Shown piece after piece: positions 35,932 to 44,326 of a stretch of DNA of 64,000 nt. The translations under genes and the position numbers were made by a program. This DNA is from Halobellus salinus (GTDB lineage: Archaea; Halobacteriota; Halobacteria; Halobacteriales; Haloferacaceae). The notes under the pieces are model-generated. The model was given only the letters and a program-made list of their open reading frames with translations. It was not told the origin of the DNA and did no database searches. Where the stretch lies: positions 62,001-126,000 of the forward strand of contig NZ_BMOC01000007.1 of the NCBI RefSeq assembly GCF_014646875.1, in the 5' to 3' direction. Position 1 is the first letter of the stretch; the number at the start of each line of letters is the position of its first letter.

Positions 35932-36177
35932 ATGAGCATCGAACTGTACGCGCTCGACGGCTGTCCGTACTGCGAGGCGGTCCACGACGCCCTCTCGGAA
36001 CACGGAATCGGGTACGAGACCACCTGGGTCGAAGGACTCCACTCCGAACGCGACGGGGTCAAGCGCGTGAGCGGCCAGCGCGCGGTCCCCGTGCTGATCG
36101 ACGGCGACAACGGCGTGACGATGTCCGAGAGCGAAAACATCCTGACGTACGTCGAGCGTACGCTCGCGGACCGATGA
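35932..36177 (+). CDS. glutaredoxin-like protein
   Basis: An 81-residue thioredoxin fold starting at ATG 35932 with the CPYC redox site (residues 11-14), the cis-Pro loop AVPVLIDGD, and TMSESENILTYVE (C-terminal helix). It resembles glutaredoxin/GST N-terminal domains. Haloarchaea lack glutathione and use gamma-glutamylcysteine, so the physiological thiol is probably different. Its stop overlaps the next start by 4 bp (ATGA), linking it to the cobalamin adenosyltransferase gene. Confidence 0.9.
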   Translation: MSIELYALDGCPYCEAVHDALSEHGIGYETTWVEGLHSERDGVKRVSGQRAVPVLIDGDNGVTMSESENILTYVERTLADR

Positions 36178-36707
36178 AGATCTACACCGGCCGCGGCGAC
36201 GAGGGGATGACAGACCTCCGGGACATGTCCCGAGTGTCGAAGACGAGTGCCCGGATTGAAGCGTACGGGACCGTCGACGAGGCGAACGCGTTGATCGGGA
36301 CCGCGCGCCCGACGGGCTACAACGACGTCGACGACACGCTGGAATCGATCCAGAACCAGCTCCACATCGTCCAGGCCGACTTCGCGAACCCGGACCCGGA
36401 CGAGGACGACCCGGAACTGACGACGGCCCACGTCGAGACCATAGAAGACGCGATCGACGAGGCCGAGGCGGAGCTCGACCCGCTCACGTCGTTCATCCTC
36501 CCCGGCGGCAGCGACGCGGGTGCGACCCTCCACCACGCCCGCGCGGTGGCCCGTCGAGCGGAGCGCCGCGCGGTCGCACTGGCGGCCGACGAACCCGTGA
36601 ACGGGGAGGCGATCCGCTATCTCAACCGGCTCTCGGACGGGCTGTTCGTGTTCGCGCGGCTGGTGAACGCCCGCGACGGGGTGCCCGAGGAGTCGCCGAC
36701 GTACTGA
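36174..36707 (+). CDS. cob(I)alamin adenosyltransferase, PduO type
   Basis: A 177-residue ATR that transfers the adenosyl group of ATP to cob(I)alamin. Signatures: KIYTGRGDEGMTDL (ATP-binding N-terminus), KTSARIEAYGTVDEANALIG, FILPGGSDAGATLHHARAVARRAERRAV (the RxxxRRxER-type ATP and cobalamin motif) and LNRLSDGLFVFARLVN. Length is typical. It overlaps the glutaredoxin gene by four bases; a low-potential thiol protein beside an enzyme that needs reduced cobalamin could be functional, which is inference. Confidence 0.95.
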   Translation: MKIYTGRGDEGMTDLRDMSRVSKTSARIEAYGTVDEANALIGTARPTGYNDVDDTLESIQNQLHIVQADFANPDPDEDDPELTTAHVETIEDAIDEAEAELDPLTSFILPGGSDAGATLHHARAVARRAERRAVALAADEPVNGEAIRYLNRLSDGLFVFARLVNARDGVPEESPTY

Positions 36708-36763
36708 TACTGATTCCTCTCGTCTCTTACGGAGAATCGAGGAGAAAGCCCCGTGCTTTAGCG

Positions 36764-37007
36764 CTGTCTCTTACCCACAAATCGAGTTGTTGCCGAGGTC
36801 GATTACTTCGGGCAAAATATCGATATCTGCGGGCGTTATACCGTTATGGACCGATTTTGGCGATCTTGGTTACCCGTGTTCAGTAACCCCCGACTGCCGA
36901 GATCACCGCCCGACTCACTCCTTACCTCGATCTTCTGAGTATAGATTGGGGTCGACAGCGTCTGAAACGTCTGTTTGGAACTTGGTGGACTTATGGGTAA
37001 GAGACAG
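36764..37007. mobile_element. MITE-like element, copy 1 (244 bp)
   Basis: Terminal inverted repeats CTGTCTCTTACCCA / TGGGTAAGAGACAG (14 bp and a few more with mismatches) flanked by a perfect 10-bp direct repeat TGCTTTAGCG (36754-36763 and 37008-37017). Ends and duplication length resemble IS4-family elements; there is no transposase frame. The insertion splits the loop of a long palindrome (arms TTACGGAGAATCGAGGAG..., 36728-36753 and 37018-37044). Copy 2 is at 46887-47131 in the opposite orientation. It occupies the 398-bp gap between the adenosyltransferase and the HTH gene. Confidence 0.85.
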
Positions 37008-37105
37008 TGCTTTAGCGCGGGGCTTTCTCCTCGATTCTCCGTAACGAACGCGTCGCTTCGCTCCCCGGTTCTGTGTAGCCGTTCCGGGATGTGCGTCTCG
37101 AACAG

Positions 37106-37708
37106 TCACTCGTCCAGAAACGACTCCCAGAAGACGTCCGGCAGCTCCTGGTCCGGATTCTTCTCGAGGTAGTCCTGTTTCGTTAGGTTCGCCTCTTCGA
37201 TGAGTGCGGCTGCCTCGCCAGCCCAGGCGTAGAACCCGATGAGCGTCTCGCGACGCATCCGTTCGAGGTCGATCGAGTGGTACACCTTGACAACGCCGCC
37301 GCCCTCTCGGTTGAGTTCGGACCGTCGGAGCAGTCCCAACTCGACGAGTTTGTTGAGATACCGCGTGACGGTGCTTCGGTCGTAGCCGAGTTGCTCGGCA
37401 ACCTCGTTTGCTGACAGTGGCCCTTCACCGATAACGCACAGGCAGATGTCCAGTCCCGCTTTCGGGAGGCCGAACGCCTGGAGGAGGACTTGGCGCACAT
37501 CGGGTGAGTTGACGCTCATCTCTACGTCCATCACCCGCTCCATCAGTTGGTCGTGACAAGACATCGGCGGGTCGTCGCTTCCAACGACGAGAACGACGTT
37601 ATCACAACCGGAGACGGTGCATTCGTAGATATCGTACCGACCGGAGTTCGGATCGTACTGGACCTCGTCACGCTCGTCGTTGGATCGGGCGCTGTTTTGA
37701 TCAGACAT
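37106..37708 (-). CDS. zinc-ribbon/winged-helix transcriptional regulator
   Basis: From ATG 37708 a 200-residue protein. The N-terminal segment YDIYECTVSGCDNVVLVV..PPMSCHDQLM has three cysteines and a histidine in a zinc-site arrangement. The middle is a MarR/TrmB-like winged helix (LDICLCVIGEGPLSANEVAEQLGYDRSTVTRYLNKL split over about residues 83-125, then LVELGLLRRSE). The C-terminal third is helical. It is probably a DNA-binding regulator; the target is unknown. It lies beside MITE copy 1 at the border of the accessory region. Confidence 0.8.
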   Translation of the reverse strand: MSDQNSARSNDERDEVQYDPNSGRYDIYECTVSGCDNVVLVVGSDDPPMSCHDQLMERVMDVEMSVNSPDVRQVLLQAFGLPKAGLDICLCVIGEGPLSANEVAEQLGYDRSTVTRYLNKLVELGLLRRSELNREGGGVVKVYHSIDLERMRRETLIGFYAWAGEAAALIEEANLTKQDYLEKNPDQELPDVFWESFLDE

Positions 37709-37783
37709 CAACCGGTGAATCCTCCATTTGTTCGACTGTTAGCCCCCGCGGCGGTAAATACCGGTCCCCCGCGCTGGAGACCG

Positions 37784-38038
37784 TTACGGAGAATCGACAA
37801 CCACCAGCTCGTCGGTGTCGAGAGCCAGCAGCTCTTCGCCGGTGATCGTTATCCGCACGCTGCCGTCCGGATACGGTTTGGCCAGTTCGCACGCTGTGAG
37901 TCCATCCACGTGGGATTCGACCGTCGGTTCGTCGGTGTCGAGCGTCGTCGCAAGCGCCTCAAAGGTGGTCGTCTCCCGTCGTGTCGCGTCGGTCGCGGCA
38001 GCGAGCTGTTCGAGAACGGAGCGTCTGGTCACGGACAT
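37784..38038 (-). CDS. small winged-helix-like protein
   Basis: An 84-residue acidic protein (MSVTRRSVLEQLAAATDATRRE). VLEQLAAAT, TFEALATTLDTDEPTVESHVDGLTACELAKPYPDGSVRITITGEELL is a helix-turn-helix then beta-hairpin wing pattern (split here only to name segments: recognition helix about residues 37-50, wing about 54-66). Probably a DNA- or protein-binding regulator of unknown target. Same strand as the zinc-ribbon regulator, 75 bp upstream of it. Confidence 0.7.
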   Translation of the reverse strand: MSVTRRSVLEQLAAATDATRRETTTFEALATTLDTDEPTVESHVDGLTACELAKPYPDGSVRITITGEELLALDTDELVVVDSP

Positions 38039-38657
38039 CGGTGGTGAGAGGCGTTCCGCGTCGGGAGGCCAGCCACCCGCGTCAGTACCATCGTTGCGCC
38101 CCCCGTGTGGTGGTCGCCGCCGGCGGTGGGTCGAGATGTCGGGAGCGGGGTGTGGATTCCATCGTTTCTCTGGGGGTACTCCTTGACCGTCCGCGGGGGG
38201 CGGCCGAAGGAGGCGTCCGGGAGTGGCGGGCCGGCTGCGGCGGGGGGTGCTCCAGCGCGATACGTGTGAGGCGTGTTCGCGACGGCCTGCGGTGGATTCA
38301 CCACGGGCGTCGTTCCGCTGATCCTGTCGGTCTCCTTGCTGTCGTGGGTCCTCGCCACGCCCACTCGCCGTGTCCCGGCGTCAGCCCACGCGGTATCGAC
38401 ACCTGCGGACCGCGACGAGTCCGTCGCGCCCTCCGGCTCGGGCAGATTGGAAGAGGCAGTCACGAACGTTACCCTGTCTCGTATCGATGATCACCATTAT
38501 TATCGGTTCCGCGAGCGTGTAACACGGTTACAACCGCCCTTTCGGGGGAAATCGACACGGCACGTCGTGTGGACCCCGTCCGGGTGGTCGGGTTCGCATT
38601 CCGGTGACGGGGTTGCGCCCTACAGAGTTTTATATCATACCTCATTAATCGGGATGT
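38039..38657 (+). other. 619-bp region without a secure gene
   Basis: No frame shows the acidic composition of its neighbours. A minus-strand frame 38029-38463 (144 residues, proline- and histidine-rich) has an AT-rich box about 37 bases upstream (ATAATAATGG near 38500) but is otherwise unconvincing. TGTAAC-ACG-GTTACA at 38518-38532 is a perfect 6-bp inverted repeat that looks like an operator. The right end holds the promoter of the gene at 38658. Confidence 0.45.
38628..38635 (+). promoter_or_regulatory. TATA box for the gene at 38658
   Basis: TTTTATAT centred about 26 bases before ATG 38658, indicating a leaderless transcript for the metallo-beta-lactamase pair. Confidence 0.7.
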
Positions 38658-39464
38658 ATGCCACGCGAGATCACACGCGGGATTCACTGGATCTACGAGC
38701 CGGGCCCGGACAGGACCGAATCGTGGGACCTCGACGACCGCAACCCGGGGTGGTACGAACCGGGAGAGGAGGCGTACGTCCCGCAGTGTGCGTACCTCGT
38801 CGACGGCGGCGAGGAGACGCTGTTGTTCGATACGCTCTCGCCCGCGAGTACCGACCAGATCCTCGAGGTCGTCGACGACCTGGTGGGCGACCGGGGGCTG
38901 GACTACCTCGCGGTCTCGCACCCGGACGTGCCCCACGCCGGCAACACGCTGGCGATTCTGGAGGAACACCCGGAGACGACGCTGGTCGCGCCCGCCTACG
39001 GCAACGACCACGAGCTCTACCACCTCGACGACGGGGTACACGTCGAGGAGGGCGACGAACTCGACCTCGGGACCCGGACCGTGAAGTTCCACGAGGCCAT
39101 ATTCCTCGACTCGCCGGTGTCGGTGTGGATGACCGAGACGGAGACCGGGACCCTGTTCCCCGTCGACTGGATGGGCTTCATCCACCTCGACGACGAGCGG
39201 CTGACCTTCGTGGACGAGCTCGACGGCGAGTTCGACCGGAGCCGGCTGGTGGAGTTCCACGGCCGGGTGCTGTTCTGGTACCAGTACATCGACGTCCCGA
39301 AGACGAACGCCGAGATCGACGCTCTGATCGAGAAGTTCGATCCGGAGATCGTCGCGCCCGCCCACGGGCTCGTCATCCGCAAGGACGCCACAGAGTACAT
39401 GGCGCTGATGAAGGAGGTGACCCGTGAGCTTGACAGCCAGGAACGCATCGGGACCCTCGGGTGA
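38658..39464 (+). CDS. metallo-beta-lactamase-fold protein, ODP/flavodiiron-like (first of pair)
   Basis: A 268-residue MBL-fold protein resembling the diiron domain of flavodiiron proteins (ODP family). The start gives IHWIYEPG and YVPQCAYLVDGGEETLLFDTLSP. The metal motif, H-x-E-x-D-H in flavodiiron proteins, reads SHPDVPHAG: His88, Asp90, Pro92, His93, so one Asp ligand is replaced by Pro. Further ligands may be His in VKFHEA, Asp in FPVDWMGF and His in APAHGLV. No flavodoxin domain follows. Oxygen or NO reduction is therefore uncertain. A paralogue starts 36 bp downstream. Confidence 0.82.
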   Translation: MPREITRGIHWIYEPGPDRTESWDLDDRNPGWYEPGEEAYVPQCAYLVDGGEETLLFDTLSPASTDQILEVVDDLVGDRGLDYLAVSHPDVPHAGNTLAILEEHPETTLVAPAYGNDHELYHLDDGVHVEEGDELDLGTRTVKFHEAIFLDSPVSVWMTETETGTLFPVDWMGFIHLDDERLTFVDELDGEFDRSRLVEFHGRVLFWYQYIDVPKTNAEIDALIEKFDPEIVAPAHGLVIRKDATEYMALMKEVTRELDSQERIGTLG

Positions 39465-39500
39465 GCCGATGACGGGGGCTCACACCACGGAGGCGACGGG

Positions 39501-40241
39501 ATGACGGTCCAGGTCGCGCCGAACGTCGAGTGGATCAACCAGTGTTACGACCACGAGGGGAGCCACGAGCACGTGTCGCTGTACCTCGTCTGCGCCCCTG
39601 AGGGGACGGTGCTGATCGACTCCGGCTCCTTCTACCACCGCGAGGAGATCACCGCCGCCGTCGACGACGCGACCGGCGGCGAGGGGCCGGACGCGATCGT
39701 GCTCTCGCACTCGGATTACCCGCACGCGGCGAACGTCTCCCCGCTCGGCGGCGACACCGACGCGGTGGAACTGGTCGCCTCGTCGGGGTCGCCCGCCCAA
39801 CAGGGCCTCCCCGACGCCCGGAAGTGCGACATCGGCGGCAGCCTCACCGTCCAGGGCCGGAGGTTCAGCTTCATCGACCCGCCGCTGGCCGACCGCTCGC
39901 ACACCACCTGGATCTACGACCACGGCGACGGGGTGTTGTTCACCGCCGACGGGTTCGGGAACTACCACGACCCCGGGCAGTGTGACGCTCTCTCGTGCGA
40001 CTTCCCGGACGTGACCCCCGCCGAGTCGGTGTACGCGTACCACCGCGACAACTTGGTGTGGCTCCGGTACGTCGCCCCCGAGAAGGTCGAACGGACCCTC
40101 GACGACATCTTCTCCGAGTTCGACGTGAGCGCGGTCGCGCCGATCCACGGCAACCCGATCGAGGGGTCGGACCTCGACACCTACCGCGACCGACTCGCCG
40201 ACGCGATGCGCCGGATCGCGGACGAGCACGCCGTCGGGTAG
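39501..40241 (+). CDS. metallo-beta-lactamase-fold protein, ODP/flavodiiron-like (second of pair)
   Basis: A 246-residue paralogue of the preceding product: VEWINQCYDHEGSHEHVSLYLV, then VLIDSGSFYHREEI, the metal motif LSHSDYPHAAN (His70, Asp72, Pro74, His75), FTADGFGNYH with the bridging Asp, and VAPIHGNPI with the last His. The same Asp-to-Pro change as in its neighbour shows it is a family trait. The two genes form an operon and might make a heteromer. Substrate unknown. Confidence 0.82.
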   Translation: MTVQVAPNVEWINQCYDHEGSHEHVSLYLVCAPEGTVLIDSGSFYHREEITAAVDDATGGEGPDAIVLSHSDYPHAANVSPLGGDTDAVELVASSGSPAQQGLPDARKCDIGGSLTVQGRRFSFIDPPLADRSHTTWIYDHGDGVLFTADGFGNYHDPGQCDALSCDFPDVTPAESVYAYHRDNLVWLRYVAPEKVERTLDDIFSEFDVSAVAPIHGNPIEGSDLDTYRDRLADAMRRIADEHAVG

Positions 40242-40277
40242 TCGGACATCGGCGCTTCCCCCGCGGGTACGCTGCCC

Positions 40278-41132
40278 TCACCGGAGCCCGGCAGCTTCTG
40301 CCCGCTCGACGACGGTCCGCGCGCGCTCCACCAGCGGCGGGTCGATCATCTGCCCGTCGACGGTGAACACGCCCTCGTCGGCGTCAGCGGCGCGGTCCTG
40401 CCCGTCGAGCACCGCCTCGGCCCACTCGAGTTGGTCCGGCGTCGGCGTGAACGCGTCGTTGATCACCGGGACCTGGTCGGGGTGGATCGCGAGTTTCCCG
40501 TCGAACCCGATGTCGACCGCGAATGCCGCCTGTTCGCGGAGCCCCTCGAGGTCGCCGATGTCGGTCCAGACGGTGTCGACGGCGTCGACGCCGGCGGCCG
40601 CGGCCGCGACCACGGTCCGCTGGCGGGCGTACAGCGACTCGGTCTTGTCGTCTGTCACCGTCGCCCCAATGTCGGCGGTGAAATCCTGGTCGCCGTAGGC
40701 CACCGCGTCGACGCCGGGCGCGGCCGCGATCTCCTCGACCGCAACGACGCCCCTGGCCGTCTCGATCAGCGGGACGATGTCGACGCCGTCCGCGCCCAGG
40801 TCTGCGAGGTGGTCCGCGAGCGCCTCGACCGTCTCGGGGGTGTCGACCTTCGGGAGCGCGATTGCGTCCGGCGGGGTCGACACGGCGCCAACCACCGACT
40901 CAACGTCCGTGCGGCCGCGGCGGTCGTAGGGATTGATCCGGACGCACCGAGCGGGTTCCGTCCCACCCAGGTCGTTGAGCAGTGACTGAACGGTCCCGCG
41001 GGCGTCGTCCTTCGCGGCGGGCGCGACGGCGTCTTCGAGGTCGAAGATCACCGTGTCCGCGTCCGTCCCGACCGCCGTCTCCATCATCCCCCGGTCGTCG
41101 CCGGGGCAGTACAGCAGCGACCGTCGAACCAT
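40278..41132 (-). CDS. HpcH/HpaI (CitE-like) aldolase/lyase
   Basis: From ATG 41132 (MVRRSLLYCPGDDRGMM) a 284-residue CitE-like TIM-barrel protein. Conserved parts: DTVIFDLEDAVAP (metal-binding Glu/Asp), VRINPYDRRG (substrate Arg), IALPKVDTPE, DIVPLIETARGV (Glu), VAYGDQDFTADIG (Asp) and GFDGKLAIHPDQVPVIN. Family members cleave acyl-CoA aldols such as malyl-CoA, methylmalyl-CoA or citramalyl-CoA; haloarchaea use such enzymes in the methylaspartate cycle. Position near PrpB- and PrpF-like genes suggests C4-C5 acid metabolism. A GTG nine bases upstream is possible. Confidence 0.88.
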   Translation of the reverse strand: MVRRSLLYCPGDDRGMMETAVGTDADTVIFDLEDAVAPAAKDDARGTVQSLLNDLGGTEPARCVRINPYDRRGRTDVESVVGAVSTPPDAIALPKVDTPETVEALADHLADLGADGVDIVPLIETARGVVAVEEIAAAPGVDAVAYGDQDFTADIGATVTDDKTESLYARQRTVVAAAAAGVDAVDTVWTDIGDLEGLREQAAFAVDIGFDGKLAIHPDQVPVINDAFTPTPDQLEWAEAVLDGQDRAADADEGVFTVDGQMIDPPLVERARTVVERAEAAGLR

Positions 41133-41268
41133 ACCGGCCACTCGATGGGAGGTGGGAAAAGCCCGCGGTTGTCCCCGACCTCCCGGTCGTCGGCGTCTCC
41201 CGCGGCGTCCCGATCACCCCTCGACCGCTTCCGGAACACGTTTCCACGACCGTGCGGACACCAGAGGT

Positions 41269-42030
41269 ATGGCTGGGGGAAGCGACCGGAAGCGGTCCGC
41301 GGCGTCCGCGTTCGGTGCCCACGCCGACGCGTACCGCGACAGCACGGTCCACCGCGAGGGCGACGATCTCGACCGACTCGCCGCCTGGTGTTCGGGCGCC
41401 GACCGCGCGGTCGACGTCGCCACCGGGGCCGGCCACACCGCGGGTGCGCTCGCTGCGGCGGGTGTCGACCGGGTCATCGCGGCCGATGCCGCCCCGGAGA
41501 TGGTCGCGACCGCCGCCGCGTCGTTTCCGCGCGTGGAAGGCGTTGTCGCCGACGCCGAACGGCTGCCGTTCGCCGACGACGCCGTCGACGCCGCGGCGTG
41601 TCGGATCGCCGCCCACCACTTCCCCGACCCGGTCGCGTTCGTCGCGGCGGTCGCGCGGGTGGTGAAGCCGGGTGGCACGTTCGCCTTCGAGGACAACGTC
41701 GCGCCCGAGGACCCCGCACTTGACGAGTTTCTCAACACCGTCGAACGGCGTCGCGACCCGACACACGTCCGGTCACACACCGTCGCCGACTGGATCGGGT
41801 GGCTCGAAGACGCCGGGTTCACCGTCGAAACGACCACGGTCGTCACGAAGACGCTCGACTACACGGAGTGGCTGGGCAACGTCGACGCGTCGGCGGAGCG
41901 CCGCCGGGGTGTCGCGGCCGCGTTCGCAGACCCGCCGACGGGTGCCGCCGAGGCGTTCTCGATCACTCGCGGCGCCGACGGCGTCGAATCGTTTGCGAAC
42001 ATGAAACTCCTGGCTCGGGCGACCCGGTGA
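41269..42030 (+). CDS. class I SAM-dependent methyltransferase (UbiE/methyltransferase 11 type)
   Basis: From ATG 41269 a 253-residue methyltransferase. The SAM motif I is AVDVATGAGHTAGALA (about residues 47-62), motif II VIAADAAPEMVA, then GVVADAERLPFADDAVDAAAC and VVKPGGTFAFEDN. The relatives include UbiE/MenG-like and many small-molecule methyltransferases; the substrate is not evident. It lies between the divergent CitE-like gene and the convergent ABC ATPase gene. Confidence 0.9.
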   Translation: MAGGSDRKRSAASAFGAHADAYRDSTVHREGDDLDRLAAWCSGADRAVDVATGAGHTAGALAAAGVDRVIAADAAPEMVATAAASFPRVEGVVADAERLPFADDAVDAAACRIAAHHFPDPVAFVAAVARVVKPGGTFAFEDNVAPEDPALDEFLNTVERRRDPTHVRSHTVADWIGWLEDAGFTVETTTVVTKTLDYTEWLGNVDASAERRRGVAAAFADPPTGAAEAFSITRGADGVESFANMKLLARATR

Positions 42031-42039
42031 CCCGCCCGC

Positions 42040-44199
42040 TCAGTCGGTTCCGACCGGCTCGCCGACCCGTCCGGGGTCGTCGCTCGGCGACGTCTCGGCC
42101 GGGTGAAAACACGCCGCCCCGTGGTCGCCCCGACGCCACGCGTCGAGTTCCGGCTCCGATTCGCGGCACCGGTCGGTCGCCTTCGGGCAGCGCGGCGCGA
42201 ACCGGCACCCGGTCGGGAGGTCTTCGGGATCGGACGGTTGGCCGTCGAGCGCGACCCGATCGCGGCTCCCGCGGGGGTCCGTCTCCGGGACGGCCGCGAG
42301 CAGCGCCTCCGTATAGGGGTGTTGGGGGTCAGCCACGACCTGCTCGGTCGGGCCGGTCTCCACGAACCGTCCGAGGTACATGATCGACAGCCGGTCGGCG
42401 ATCTGAGTGAGACTCGCGAGGTCGTGGGAGATGTACAGCACACCGATCCCCTCGGTGTTGGCCAGGGTGCGCAGCAGGTTCAACACCTCCGCTTGCAGCG
42501 ACACGTCGAGCATCGACGCGGGCTCGTCGCAGATGAGAAAGTCCGGATCGACCGCGAGCGCTCGTGCGATCGCGACCCGCTGGCGCTGGCCGCCCGACAG
42601 CTCGTTGGGGTATTTGTCCAGGTGGCGCTCGGCGGGGGCCATACCGACCCGTTCGAGCGTCTCCCGGACCGCCGCGTCGCGCTCGCCCGACCGGTAGCCG
42701 TGGATTGTCAGCGGCTCGGTCACCAACTGGCCGACGGTGAGCCGAGGGTTCAGCGACTCGTAGGGGTTCTGGAAGACGATCTGGAGCTTCTGTCTGAACG
42801 ACTGGAGGTTCCCGTCGCGGTAGTACTCGTGTGGCCGGCCGTCGAACCTGAACCCGCCGCCGGTGGGCTCCTCCAAGAGCGCGAGCGTCTGGCCCAACGT
42901 CGACTTCCCACACCCGGACTCGCCGACGACGCCCAGGATCTCGCCCCGTCCGACCGACATCGAGACGCCGTCGACCGCGCGCACCGTGGACTCGCTGTCG
43001 TCGAACACCTCGCGGACGATCTCGCCGCGCTGTTCGTACCACCGGGTGAGGCTGTTCGTGAACCCCGTCACCGTCGGGGAGACGCCGCCGAGGGGGATCC
43101 GTCCCAGCAGCGACTCCGAGCGCTCGTAGTGGGTCTGCAACCCGTCGACTTCGAGTAACGCGCCGTCGGCCGTCGACCGGGATCCCTCGGCGCTACCGCC
43201 CCACGTCGCGGCGGTCTCGGCCTCTCGACGCATCACGGCGGCCCGGTCGGCCTCGTGACACGCGACCCGCTGGCTCCGGTAGGGGAGGGCTTCGAGGTCC
43301 GGCGCGACTGTCGCACACTCGTCGGTTGCGAACGGACACCGGGGCTCGAAGACGCACCCCGTCGGCTCCGACTCCAGGTTCGGCGGGGTTCCGGGGACCG
43401 AGATCAGGTCGCCGCCGTCGGCGTCAACGGCCGGAAACGCGTTCTTCAGCCCCATCGTGTACGGATTCGTGGGGTTGAGCAGCAGGTGGTCGACGCGGCC
43501 CTGCTCCAGCACTGTGCCGCCGTACAGCACCGACATCTCGTCGCAGGTCTCCGCGATGACACTCAGGTCGTGGGTTATCAGGAGCAACGAACTGTCGGTC
43601 TCCTCCTGGATCTGGAGGATGTTGTCGATGATCTTGTCCTGGACGATGACGTCGAGCCCCGTCGTGGGCTCGTCGGCGATGATCAGTTTGGGGTCCAGCG
43701 CCAGCGCCATTGCGATCACGACCCGCTGGCGCATCCCGCCGGAGAACTGGTGTGGGTAGTCGTCGACGCGGTCCTCGTCCAGCCCGACGGTCTCGAACAG
43801 TTCCCGTGCCCGCCGGCGTGCGTTCCGCTCGGAGACCTCGCGGTGGGTCTGGATCGCCTGTCTGATCTGTGCGCCGACGGTCATAACGGGGTCCAAGGCG
43901 TCGATCGCGGTCTGTGGGATGAACGCGACCTCCTCCCAGAGGAGGTCCTGGCGCTCCGTCGGTGTCAGCGACCGCAGGTCCCGCCCGGCGAACTCGACAG
44001 TGCCCGACTCAACCGTCGCGTGGTCGGGTAACAGCCCGAGAATCGCCTTTGCCGTCGTCGACTTCCCCGAGGCCGACTCGCCGGACAGCGCGTAGTTGAC
44101 GCCGTCCTCGATGGAAAAGGAGACGCCGTTGACGCTGTGGAGCGGTCCATCGCGGGTGTCGTACCTGACTCGCAGATCCTCCACACGCAGGAGTGTCAT
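42040..44199 (-). CDS. fused dipeptide/oligopeptide ABC transporter ATPase (DppD-DppF)
   Basis: From ATG 44199 a 719-residue protein with two complete ABC domains. First: GESASGKSTT Walker A, FSGGMRQRVVIAMAL signature, LIIADEPTTGLD Walker B, ending in the oligopeptide C-terminal motif FEPRCPFATDEC. Second (from about residue 375): GESGCGKSTL, LSGGQRQRVAIARAL, FLICDEPASMLD, ending FAPRCPKATDRC. These energise peptide, nickel or sugar-oligomer importers of the Opp family. No permease or binding protein lies beside it, although such operons normally carry them upstream; the upstream region is instead a tandem repeat and a divergent MFS gene. The longer open frame above 44199 runs through the repeat and is not coding. 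Confidence 0.92.
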   Translation of the reverse strand: MTLLRVEDLRVRYDTRDGPLHSVNGVSFSIEDGVNYALSGESASGKSTTAKAILGLLPDHATVESGTVEFAGRDLRSLTPTERQDLLWEEVAFIPQTAIDALDPVMTVGAQIRQAIQTHREVSERNARRRARELFETVGLDEDRVDDYPHQFSGGMRQRVVIAMALALDPKLIIADEPTTGLDVIVQDKIIDNILQIQEETDSSLLLITHDLSVIAETCDEMSVLYGGTVLEQGRVDHLLLNPTNPYTMGLKNAFPAVDADGGDLISVPGTPPNLESEPTGCVFEPRCPFATDECATVAPDLEALPYRSQRVACHEADRAAVMRREAETAATWGGSAEGSRSTADGALLEVDGLQTHYERSESLLGRIPLGGVSPTVTGFTNSLTRWYEQRGEIVREVFDDSESTVRAVDGVSMSVGRGEILGVVGESGCGKSTLGQTLALLEEPTGGGFRFDGRPHEYYRDGNLQSFRQKLQIVFQNPYESLNPRLTVGQLVTEPLTIHGYRSGERDAAVRETLERVGMAPAERHLDKYPNELSGGQRQRVAIARALAVDPDFLICDEPASMLDVSLQAEVLNLLRTLANTEGIGVLYISHDLASLTQIADRLSIMYLGRFVETGPTEQVVADPQHPYTEALLAAVPETDPRGSRDRVALDGQPSDPEDLPTGCRFAPRCPKATDRCRESEPELDAWRRGDHGAACFHPAETSPSDDPGRVGEPVGTD

Positions 44200-44236
44200 C
44201 CCCGCCCCTCCGGGGGCGACGACGGAGGGACGGCCG

Positions 44237-44326
44237 GTCGTGAACGGTGGGTGTCGGCCACCCCAGGTCGTGAACGGTGGGTGTCGGCCACCCCAGGTCG
44301 TGAACGGTGAGTGTCGGCCACCCCAG
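44237..44326. repeat. 3 x 30-bp tandem repeat upstream of the ABC ATPase gene
   Basis: Three head-to-tail 30-bp units, starting GTCGTGAACGGTG and ending GGCCACCCCAG, with one change in unit 3. Located in the 324-bp gap (44200-44523) between the divergent ABC ATPase and MFS genes, just upstream of the ATPase start. Nothing else is seen in the gap except an AT-rich spot near 44367-44383 (TATGATTCATCATCGTT). Confidence 0.92.

Noticed and set aside
37784-37799. TTACGGAGAATCGA, the same word as the end of the MITE target palindrome, at the end of the small HTH gene
   Set aside because: About 14 bases match, but it is part of the coding end and stop of the HTH gene and has no partner arm; could be chance or a short remnant, not enough to call a repeat.
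38029-38463. 144-residue minus frame in the gap before the MBL pair
   Set aside because: Proline-, arginine- and histidine-rich, overlaps the start of the 37784 gene, no family pattern; kept only as a note in the gap entry.
38581-38620. Possible tRNA T-arm (GGTTCGCATTCC-like)
   Set aside because: No acceptor, D or anticodon arms can be folded around it.
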